Shown in pieces: positions 34,021-41,033 of a DNA stretch of 64,000 nucleotides; the first letter of the stretch is position 1; every line of letters starts with the position of its first letter. The notes under the pieces are model-generated. The model made no database searches and was not told the origin of the DNA. It saw only the letters and a list, made by a program, of their open reading frames with translations. The stretch is from Bradyrhizobium sp. KBS0727 (GTDB lineage Bacteria > Pseudomonadota > Alphaproteobacteria > Rhizobiales > Xanthobacteraceae), in contig NZ_CP042176.1 in NCBI RefSeq assembly GCF_005937885.2, positions 6,257,501 to 6,321,500 of the forward strand. The letters are read 5' to 3'. Both the position numbers and the translations under genes were made by a program.

Positions 34021-35210
34021 TGCTCCAGCACCACGCAATCGTCGGGCGTGAACCACGCCACCACGCGCTGGCCGGCGCTATAGGCATCGAAATCGAGCCG
34101 CGCGGTATTGGCCATCGACGAGCGCACCATGGCGCCGGACTCGAGCTTGACCTTGTAGACCGTGAGCCCGCCGAGATAGCCGACATCGGTGATGACGCCT
34201 TCGAGCCGGTTGATCGCATGCGAATTGGCCGCGTCCGACGCCGGGCCACGGCGCGACAATTTCACCTTCTCGGGCCGGATCGCGACGCAGACCGTGGCCT
34301 TGGTGACGGGCTGGCGCGGCTCAGCCACGACGAGCGTTCCCGCCTCCCGTGTCGAGACATTGAGACGGTTATGGTCGCGCGAAGTAACCTCGCCGTCGAA
34401 CAGGTTGACGTCGCCGACGAACTCGGCGACCCAGCGCGAACGCGGCGCCTCGTAGAGTTCGCGCGGCGTGGCGACCTGTTCAAGCCGGCCGGCATCCATG
34501 ACGCCGATCCGGTTCGCCATCGTCATCGCCTCTTCCTGGTCGTGAGTGACGATCACGAAGGTCGTGCCAAGACGGCGCTGCAGCTCCATCAATTCCGCCT
34601 GCGTGCTCTCGCGCAGCTTCTTGTCGAGTGCCGCCAGCGGCTCGTCGAGCAACAGCACCTGCGGACGTCGCGCCAATGAGCGCGCCAGCGCGACGCGCTG
34701 CTTCTGGCCGCCGGAGAGCTGATCGGGCTTGCGCTTCTCCATCCCCTCCAGCTTGACGAGCGCGACCATTTCCGCGACGCGGGTGGCGATTTCGTCCCGG
34801 CTCATCGCCGCGCGTTTCAGGCCGAACGCGATGTTGTCCCGCACGTTGAGATGGGGGAACAGCGCGTAATTCTGGAACATCATGTTGACCGGGCGCTCAT
34901 GCGGCGCGACCGGCGCGATGTCCTTGCCCTCGAGCAGGATGCGGCCCTCGTCCGGCGTCTCGAAGCCGGCGAGCATCCTAAGCAGCGTGGTCTTGCCGCA
35001 GCCGCTGGGGCCGAGCAGCGCGAAGAACTCGCCGGCCCTGATATCGAGCGAGAGCCGGTCCACCGCGCGGAAATTGCCGAACTTCTTGCCGACCCCCTCG
35101 ATACGGAGCAGCGGCATGTCGGCGATCGCCGCGGCCGGCGGCTCGGGCTTGACCGGCGCCGCCGCCACCTCGATTTTCGGCGTGTCGATTTCCGGCGATT
35201 CCTCGGTCAT
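34017..35210 (-). CDS. Polyamine-type ABC transporter ATPase (PotA/PotG type)
   Basis: 397 residues from ATG 35210, with AGGGGAT just upstream; an in-frame ATG at 35228 is an alternative. Walker A GPSGCGKTT, Q loop FQNYALFPHLNV, signature LSGGQKQR, Walker B LLLDEPLAALD and the switch His in THDQEEAM are all present. A C-terminal TOBE domain follows (about 300-395). The N-terminus has a Pro/Ala-rich extension of about 30 residues. It energises the two permeases downstream. No binding protein gene is linked, so one must be supplied from elsewhere. Confidence 0.95.
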   Translation of the reverse strand: MTEESPEIDTPKIEVAAAPVKPEPPAAAIADMPLLRIEGVGKKFGNFRAVDRLSLDIRAGEFFALLGPSGCGKTTLLRMLAGFETPDEGRILLEGKDIAPVAPHERPVNMMFQNYALFPHLNVRDNIAFGLKRAAMSRDEIATRVAEMVALVKLEGMEKRKPDQLSGGQKQRVALARSLARRPQVLLLDEPLAALDKKLRESTQAELMELQRRLGTTFVIVTHDQEEAMTMANRIGVMDAGRLEQVATPRELYEAPRSRWVAEFVGDVNLFDGEVTSRDHNRLNVSTREAGTLVVAEPRQPVTKATVCVAIRPEKVKLSRRGPASDAANSHAINRLEGVITDVGYLGGLTVYKVKLESGAMVRSSMANTARLDFDAYSAGQRVVAWFTPDDCVVLEQ

Positions 35211-35283
35211 ATCCCCTGCCTGCCCCATCGTCGCTGCACGCTAGCGGCGGATCGGCATCCGCTCAACCGCTTCGCCGGCCGCG

Positions 35284-35324
35284 GCCACAATATTGTGGAT
35301 GCCGCCGGTCACGTCTCTGCTAGG
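35284..35324 (+). promoter_or_regulatory. Conserved upstream element, copy 1
   Basis: gccacaat, six variable bases, then a 27-nt block starting gatgccgccggtcacgtctc. The same arrangement with identical spacing occurs at 38010-38050. This copy ends 59 bp before the GlcG-like gene. Likely a shared promoter; ctgctaggg could be its -10 region. Confidence 0.5.
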
Positions 35325-35383
35325 GTTCGCAGGCTTCAGAATGTTTGCGATCATCGACGATTTGACGGAGCTGGAGAAACAGG

Positions 35384-35884
35384 ATGCTTGCTCGGATTTT
35401 GCTGGTTGCGACGGCGATCATCTCCCTGCTCGCCGGCTCCGCAGCCGCCCAAGAAGCCATTGTGACCTACAAATCGTTGAGCCCCGAACTCGCGCTCGAT
35501 TTAGCACGGGCATCGCTGGCGGACTGCCGGAAGCGCGGTTTCCAGGTCTCGGTGGCGGTCGTCGACCGCTTCGGCGTCACGCAGGTGCTGCTGCGCGACC
35601 GCTTTGCGGGTCCTCACACGGCATCAACCGCGACGGGCAAGGCGTGGACGGCGGCCACGTTCCGCACCAGCACAACCGAACTCAACGCCATCAGCCAACC
35701 CGGCATGATGCAGGCCGGTATCCGCAACCTGCCGGGCGCCATCATGATCGCGGGTGGCTTGACAGTCGAGGCCGCCGGCTCGCTGCTGGGAGCCGTTGGA
35801 GTTTCAGGTGCCCCCGGCGGTGACGCGGATGAAGCCTGCGCCAGGGCGGGTATCGACGCGATCCGCGACAAGCTCGATTTCTAG
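35384..35884 (+). CDS. Secreted GlcG/HbpS-like heme-binding family protein
   Basis: 166 residues. A signal peptide (about 1-22, ending GSAAA) precedes a single GlcG/HbpS domain: LARASLADCRKRGFQVSVAVVDRFG, then KAWTAATFRTSTTEL and GGLTVEAAGSLLGAVGVSGAPGGDADEACARAG, the conserved glycine-rich end. HbpS-type proteins bind haem or cobalamin-like ligands; many GlcG proteins have no known ligand. Export suggests a periplasmic sensor or carrier. GGAG lies before the ATG. It shares an upstream element with the TTC38-like gene at 38083. Confidence 0.88.
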   Translation: MLARILLVATAIISLLAGSAAAQEAIVTYKSLSPELALDLARASLADCRKRGFQVSVAVVDRFGVTQVLLRDRFAGPHTASTATGKAWTAATFRTSTTELNAISQPGMMQAGIRNLPGAIMIAGGLTVEAAGSLLGAVGVSGAPGGDADEACARAGIDAIRDKLDF

Positions 35885-35927
35885 GCGCGCACCTGGCCAT
35901 CGCGCCTGCGGCGAGGTCCTGAGCGAG

Positions 35928-36116
35928 TTACTTTGGTTTGCAGGATTTCATGCAGATTTGATACTCGGTCTTGCACGTCGGTCCCGCATAATTCTTCATG
36001 CAGGCGGACTGCTGGACACGGCAAGCCTTGCAACTGCTGGCCTGCTGGGCCTTTGCCGCACCGATCGAACCGGACAGCCCCAGCAATACCATGATGATGA
36101 TTGCAGCAACGCGCAT
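35928..36116 (-). CDS. Small secreted Cys-rich protein (62 aa)
   Basis: A signal peptide (about 1-23, ending GAAKA) is followed by a 39-residue mature part with six Cys in paired spacing: SSCKACRVQQSACMKNY, then GPTCKTEYQICMKSCKPK. Such spacing suggests three disulfides in the periplasm. GGGGGAAA precedes the ATG. No family can be named. Confidence 0.7.
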   Translation of the reverse strand: MRVAAIIIMVLLGLSGSIGAAKAQQASSCKACRVQQSACMKNYAGPTCKTEYQICMKSCKPK

Positions 36117-36171
36117 GATGGTTTCCCCCTCTTCTGTTGTCGACGAGGCCGTCTCATTTATCCTTACGCCG

Positions 36172-36825
36172 TCATTCCCTGATCACGGCAATTGTCAGCT
36201 CATAGAATGCCGTGAAGCTGTCGGCCTTGGTCCAGAGGCCGACGGCGCCCGGCCCCTGGATCGTACGGTCAACCGTTTCGATCAACGAACGTCCATCGAG
36301 CGACACCTTGATCGTGTTTCCTTCGATCCGTGCGGTAAGCTGCTGGGTCTTGCCATTCGGCACGGAAGCATCGACGCCGGCGATCTGCCGCCGGACGCCG
36401 TCGATGACGTGATAGACGTTGACGTTGTTTTCGAGCGCGTTGGCCCGGGCAACGTAGTAATTGCGCGCGTCCTTGACGCGAAATATCAGTCCGGCAGCCT
36501 GGTCGATTTTTCCGGCGATCGGCGTGAACGATACCGAAAGCTCGACATCGCTCGCCTTCACATCATCGACGATGCAAATCGGAAAGCGGTTGTCCACCGC
36601 CACCCGGCTTGCCTCGGCGAGCGCCGCACGGTTGTGCACGAGCAGAACCTGCCACGCGACGGGTCCGCCCTGACCAGTCAGCGCCGGCCGGCAAGTGTCT
36701 GCCGGCGCACCGACGGTGGCCTCCGGGCTGGCAAGCCGTATCACCCGTGCATCCCCAGCGGCAGAGACGGACGCAAGGGTCAGGGCTGCAAGCAAGGTAA
36801 CGCCGGCATGGAGAATTGCCCGCAT
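36172..36825 (-). CDS. Secreted LamG/concanavalin-like domain protein
   Basis: 217 residues from ATG 36825, nine bases after GAGGG; an alternative ATG at 36834 overlaps the SOD stop (ATGA). A signal peptide (about 1-23, MRAILHAGVTLLAALTL) precedes a jellyroll-like beta domain: SVSFTPIAGKIDQAAGLIFR, NYYVARANALENNVNVY, GKTQQLTARIEGNTIKVSLDG, GPGAVGLWTKADSFTAFYEL. This resembles the DUF1080/LamG laminin-type fold that binds glycans. It is coupled to a Tat-exported superoxide dismutase, which suggests a joint role at the cell surface or periplasm. Confidence 0.75.
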   Translation of the reverse strand: MRAILHAGVTLLAALTLASVSAAGDARVIRLASPEATVGAPADTCRPALTGQGGPVAWQVLLVHNRAALAEASRVAVDNRFPICIVDDVKASDVELSVSFTPIAGKIDQAAGLIFRVKDARNYYVARANALENNVNVYHVIDGVRRQIAGVDASVPNGKTQQLTARIEGNTIKVSLDGRSLIETVDRTIQGPGAVGLWTKADSFTAFYELTIAVIRE

Positions 36826-36830
36826 TGGGA

Positions 36831-37556
36831 TCATCCCTCGCGGCTGACGCGGTCGTAGAGTTTGGCCGCGTTGTCCCAGTTGATGGCCTCCATGAAAGCA
36901 TCGACGTAGGCACCCGCCTTGGCACCGTAATCCATATGATAGGCGTGTTCGTACATGTCGAGCGCGATCACCGGCCGGCCGCCGGCGATGGCATTGGTGT
37001 GATCCGCCGCCCATTGGTTGATCAGCCGCTTGTCATGCGGCGAATAGGACAGCAGCACCCAGCCGGAGCCGCCGCCCTCCGCTTTGCCCATCGCAGAGAA
37101 TTCGGCGCGCCAGCGTTCGACACTACCGAAATCGCGCGCAATCGCCGCCGCCAGCGAGCCTCCCGCCGCACCGCCACCGCCCAGACTGTCAAAATAGGCC
37201 TCGTGCAGAATCATTGAATTCATCGCGACCAGTTCTTCGCGCTTGAGGCCATTGACCAGGAAATTCGGCGCCTTTGCGAAATCGAGTTCCGCAAGCTGGG
37301 TGGCGATGGCGTTCAAACGCTTCACCGCGCCGACATAGTTGTTTTCATAATGGCTGACGAGAATCTTCTCGGAGATTCCCTTCACCGACTTCGGGTCGAG
37401 TGAAAACGGCTTGATTTCATAGGCCATGGATCTTGCTCCCGGTAGCGGTGCGGTCTGCGCACCGGCGGATGGTTGATTGAGCGTCGAAGCCGCTGTGATC
37501 CCTGCGACCAGCCCGATGCTCTTGATGAAGTCCCGACGTTCGATATCCCGTGTCAT
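36831..37556 (-). CDS. Tat-exported Fe/Mn superoxide dismutase family protein
   Basis: 241 residues. A twin-arginine signal (RRDFIKSIGLVAGITAAS) shows export in folded form, unlike the usual cytoplasmic SodB. The domain keeps all four metal ligands: His69 (SHYENNYVG), His118 (LHEAYFDSLG), Asp200 and His204 (LDMYEHAYHMDYG). It would remove superoxide in the periplasm. The GGGGAAGGS loop replaces the typical GGNSL-type segment. Metal choice cannot be settled by eye. It is followed by the LamG-like gene with an overlap. Confidence 0.88.
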   Translation of the reverse strand: MTRDIERRDFIKSIGLVAGITAASTLNQPSAGAQTAPLPGARSMAYEIKPFSLDPKSVKGISEKILVSHYENNYVGAVKRLNAIATQLAELDFAKAPNFLVNGLKREELVAMNSMILHEAYFDSLGGGGAAGGSLAAAIARDFGSVERWRAEFSAMGKAEGGGSGWVLLSYSPHDKRLINQWAADHTNAIAGGRPVIALDMYEHAYHMDYGAKAGAYVDAFMEAINWDNAAKLYDRVSREG

Positions 37557-37630
37557 GACCTATTCTCCTGGGGTCGACGCTCGCGCTCCGGCTATCGTGC
37601 AAAACTGTCCCTGCGCGGAACGGTTGCTCG

Positions 37631-37801
37631 CTAACGGGTTGATCCCGCAACGATGTGAGCATGGTCTTGAGCTTGATCGAAATGAAGGTGACCGCCGTCG
37701 CCATCTGCCGCGCGCATCGACAGATCGACGAGCGTCCGGCTTTCCGCCATCACGGTCGGACGGGAAAACGGATCGGACAGGCTCGGGTTGATCGATGACA
37801 T
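37631..37801 (-). CDS. Small hypothetical protein upstream of SOD gene
   Basis: 56 residues from ATG 37801 with AAGGGCG upstream. The sequence opens MSSINPSLSDPFSRPTVMAE and ends with a His-rich part (GGHLHFDQAQDHAHIVAG). Four His in the C-terminal half could bind metal, but that is inference. It lies 74 bp before the SOD gene on the same strand. No family is recognised. Confidence 0.45.
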   Translation of the reverse strand: MSSINPSLSDPFSRPTVMAESRTLVDLSMRAADGDGGHLHFDQAQDHAHIVAGSTR

Positions 37802-38009
37802 GCTGCGCCCTTGCTGATTTTTCAAAGCCGGACGCGATTCTTCGGCATGTCGCCTCGTGGGGAGATCGCTTCCCCATGCCGTGACTACACGCGACGGGGG
37901 GCCGACTTGTCAACCTCGCCCTTCGTAACAAATGCGATACCACCGGAGCCCAATTGTGGCTCACGAGCGGGACCGATATCCGTGCCGCAATGCACAGCTA
38001 CAGCAAGCC

Positions 38010-38050
38010 GCCACAATAATTTAGATGCCGCCGGTCACGTCTCTGCTAGG
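38010..38050 (+). promoter_or_regulatory. Conserved upstream element, copy 2
   Basis: Identical 27-nt block and gccacaat with the same 6-nt spacer as at 35284-35324. This copy ends 32 bp before the TTC38-like start codon, close enough to carry the transcription start. Confidence 0.5.
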
Positions 38051-38082
38051 CTTGGCGCAACCCTCGCGACGGCGGAATAAAA

Positions 38083-39390
38083 ATGAACCGGGACAGATAC
38101 GATCTGGTGCTGACGACCACCTCCGACCGGGCCGCGGCGCGGTACCGCGACGGCGTGGACTGCATGCTGTCGGCCTGGCACGGCGCCGAGGCCGCCTTCG
38201 ACCGCGCCATCGCGCAGGATCCCGGCTTCGCGCTGGCCCATATCGCGCGCGCCCGCCTGCACCAGCTCAACATGGAAGCCGGGGAAGCCCGCGCCATGGC
38301 CGCGCGCGCCCGTGAACTGGCCGCCGGTGCGACGTCGCGCGAGATCGGCCATATCGAGATCATGTCCGCGGTGATCGAGGGCAAGCCGAAGCTCGCCGTC
38401 AGCGGCGCCGAGGCTCATCTGGAGGAATATCCCCGCGACGCGCTGGTGCTGTCGCTGCTGCTCGGCGCCTTCGGCCTCTATGCCTTCTCCGGCCGCGCCG
38501 ACCATGACGCCGCCAAGCTCGCGATCTGCGCGCGCAACGCTACGCATTACGGCGAGGATTGGTGGTTCACCAGCTATCTCGGCTGGTCGCATACCGAAGC
38601 CGGAAACCTCCGCGAGGGACGGGCCTTGAGCGAACGCGCGGTGGCGCTGCGGTCCGCCAATGCCAATGCCGCGCATGGCCTGTCGCATGCGATGTTCGAA
38701 CAGGGCGACATGGAAGCCGGCCGCCAGTTTCTGTCGCAATGGATGCCGGCGCATGAGCGCCAGAGTTTCCTGCACGGCCATCTGGCCTGGCACGTCGCGC
38801 TGACCGCGCTCGACGGCGGCGACACCGGCGGCGCGCTCGCCATTTACGAGCAACATATCAAGCCGGCGGGCCGGCCCTATCCGCCGCTGAATATCTTCAC
38901 CGACGGCGCCTCGCTGCTGTGGCGGCTGTCGCTGGCCGGACAAACCGGACTGGAGCCGCACTGGCGCGACATGGCCGCCTATGGCGAGAAATATTTCCCG
39001 CAGGCCGGTGCGCATTTCGCCGACGTTCACTATGCGCTGGCCGGAGCGATGGTCGGCAGCGACGCCCTCGACGCCCGCATGGCCCAACTGGAGGACCGCG
39101 AAGCAGCCGGCAGGCTGGCGCCGGGCCGCAGCGCCATCGAGCTGTGCCGCGGCATCAAGGCATTCGCCGATGGCGACAATGAAGATGCGATCCGGCGCCT
39201 CGAGCCCGCAATATCGGAACTGGCCCGGATCGGCGGCAGCCACGCCCAGCGCGAATTGTGGGAAGACACGCTGATCGTCGCGTGCCTGCGCGCCGGCCGC
39301 GGCGACAAGGCCGCCCGCCACATTTCCGCGCGGCTCGACCGCAGGCCGTCCGCACGGGATGAGGCCTGGTCACGACAGGCAAGCACGTAA
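38083..39390 (+). CDS. TTC38-like tetratricopeptide repeat protein
   Basis: 435 residues of helical repeats. ADRAAARYRDGVDCMLSAW and AFDRAIAQDPGFALAHIARA form the first TPR units. ALSERAVALRSANANAAHGLSHAMFEQGD and HLAWHVALTALDGGD match the TTC38 family, found in bacteria and animals with no settled function. No signal peptide, so cytoplasmic. The gene stands alone and is preceded by a regulatory element also found before the GlcG-like gene. Confidence 0.85.
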   Translation: MNRDRYDLVLTTTSDRAAARYRDGVDCMLSAWHGAEAAFDRAIAQDPGFALAHIARARLHQLNMEAGEARAMAARARELAAGATSREIGHIEIMSAVIEGKPKLAVSGAEAHLEEYPRDALVLSLLLGAFGLYAFSGRADHDAAKLAICARNATHYGEDWWFTSYLGWSHTEAGNLREGRALSERAVALRSANANAAHGLSHAMFEQGDMEAGRQFLSQWMPAHERQSFLHGHLAWHVALTALDGGDTGGALAIYEQHIKPAGRPYPPLNIFTDGASLLWRLSLAGQTGLEPHWRDMAAYGEKYFPQAGAHFADVHYALAGAMVGSDALDARMAQLEDREAAGRLAPGRSAIELCRGIKAFADGDNEDAIRRLEPAISELARIGGSHAQRELWEDTLIVACLRAGRGDKAARHISARLDRRPSARDEAWSRQAST

Positions 39391-39396
39391 TGAAAC

Positions 39397-40866
39397 TCAC
39401 GCGGCTTTCGCCATGAAGGCCGCTAGGGCCTCGCGATCCGCCGGCGGCATCGTGAGGCCGAGCTTGGAGCGGCGCCACAGGATATCATCGGGGAAACGCG
39501 CCCATTCGTTGGCCATGAGATAGCGCACCTCGGCGCCCGTCAGTTCCGGGCCAAAGGCCGGGCCAAGGTCGGCGCGTTCCCTGGCGTCGCCGAGCACCGC
39601 CTTGACGTTGGTGCCATAGGCCGCGACCAGGCGGCGGGCCTGATCCTCACCGAGAAACCGCCAGCGCTCGCGCGCCGCGTCGACCTCGTCCTCGAAGCGG
39701 CCCCAGGCAAAGTCGCCGCCCGGTAGCGCCGTCTTCGCCGTCCAGCGTGCCGACATCGGATAGAACGGCGTCAGCTTCGAGACGGCCTTCTCCGCGCGTC
39801 GGCGCGAAGTCGTGACGTCGCCGCCGAAGACCGTGATCAGCGGCGCCTTGCCGCGTCCATGGTCGAACGTCATATCGCCGTCCCTCGGCGATCGTTCGCT
39901 GGTGGGGTTCATCACCATGTTGACGCCGGAAACCGTCCGCACCACGTCGACCGGCTCGATCCGCTCGCGAAAATAGCGGTTCGCCGCGTCGCAGAGATAG
40001 GCCACGTCGCCGGCCGACGTCGCCACGATGGCCGGATCGCCCTTGAAGGCATGGCCCACGGTGCCGATCAGCGTGAAGTCTCGCTCATAGGGGCTGGCGA
40101 AAATCAGCCGGCCGTCGTTGTTCTGGAAGACATAGACATTGTCGCTGTCGAACAGCCGGCGAACCACGATCTGGCTCATCTGCACGCTGCCCGCGTTCGG
40201 CGGCGGCTGGCGCAACACGGTCTCAGCCACCGACGCGGTCCAGGCCCCGGTTGCGTTGACGAGCGCGCGCGCGGTCACGACCTGGCGATGGCCGCGATCG
40301 ATCGCCACCAACCGCCATGTGGCGCCCCGTTCCGCCCGGGTGCAGCGCGCGCCGGTGCGGATCACGGCGCCGCGCGCCGCCGCATCGACCGCGTTCAGGA
40401 TCACCAGCCGGGAATCGTCCGCCACACAGTCGGAATATTCGAACGCGGTGCCGAACGGCCGCTTCAACGCATTGCCGACCGGATGATGGGTAACGTCGAC
40501 AGTGGCGGAGGCCGGCAGGCCGTTGCGCGAGGCCAGCCGGTCATAGAACAACAGCCACGACCGCAACTGCCAGGCCGGGCGTTCGTCGGAATGGGCGGGG
40601 ATGGCAAAGCGCATCGGGCGCACCAGATGCGGCGCAGTCCGAAGCCAGATATCGCGCTCGGCCAGCGCCGCGCGGACACGAAGAAAGCGTCGGCGTTCCA
40701 GCCCCGCCAGATCGCCATGGATCAGCCGAGGCGAGGCCGAGGACGCGCCCGCGCCGAGATCGCCCTGCTCCAGCAGGATCACGCGCAGACCGCGTCCGGC
40801 GGCGTCGCGCGCAATGCTGACGCCGTTCAGACCACCACCGATAATCGCCAGATCGTAGTCCGCCAT
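39397..40866 (-). CDS. glpD: Glycerol-3-phosphate dehydrogenase (aerobic, FAD)
   Basis: 489 residues from ATG 40866. It oxidises glycerol 3-phosphate to dihydroxyacetone phosphate and feeds electrons to quinone at the inner membrane. The FAD-binding N-terminus IIGGGLNGVSIARDAAGRG, the GlpD signature SSASPRLIHGDLAGLE and the segment VSGVNMVMNPTSERSPRDGD are present, with a C-terminal helical domain. No glycerol uptake or kinase genes are near. It is convergent with the TTC38-like gene, six bases apart. No clear Shine-Dalgarno is seen. Confidence 0.92.
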   Translation of the reverse strand: MADYDLAIIGGGLNGVSIARDAAGRGLRVILLEQGDLGAGASSASPRLIHGDLAGLERRRFLRVRAALAERDIWLRTAPHLVRPMRFAIPAHSDERPAWQLRSWLLFYDRLASRNGLPASATVDVTHHPVGNALKRPFGTAFEYSDCVADDSRLVILNAVDAAARGAVIRTGARCTRAERGATWRLVAIDRGHRQVVTARALVNATGAWTASVAETVLRQPPPNAGSVQMSQIVVRRLFDSDNVYVFQNNDGRLIFASPYERDFTLIGTVGHAFKGDPAIVATSAGDVAYLCDAANRYFRERIEPVDVVRTVSGVNMVMNPTSERSPRDGDMTFDHGRGKAPLITVFGGDVTTSRRRAEKAVSKLTPFYPMSARWTAKTALPGGDFAWGRFEDEVDAARERWRFLGEDQARRLVAAYGTNVKAVLGDARERADLGPAFGPELTGAEVRYLMANEWARFPDDILWRRSKLGLTMPPADREALAAFMAKAA

Positions 40867-40904
40867 ACGCAACGTTTACTGGAGAGAGCCGTGACTGAAT
40901 CAGA

Positions 40905-41030
40905 CTCTAGAGCCGTTTGCGTTCCGATGGAATCGGAACGGGGCTCCAGATTTTTGATTTGACGCGTTTTCTTGACGCGAACCGGTTTCCATCCACGGAT
41001 CAAGTCCGAGAGCGTGCTTTGCTGGAAAAC
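40905..41030 (-). repeat. Interspersed palindromic repeat, family A copy 4
   Basis: Hairpin GTTCCGATggaATCGGAAC, then gacgcgttttcttgacgcg, aaccggtttccatc and ggaaaacgatct. Reverse orientation relative to copies 2 and 3. Fills the space between glpD and the GGDEF-EAL gene. Confidence 0.75.
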
Positions 41031-41033
41031 GAT

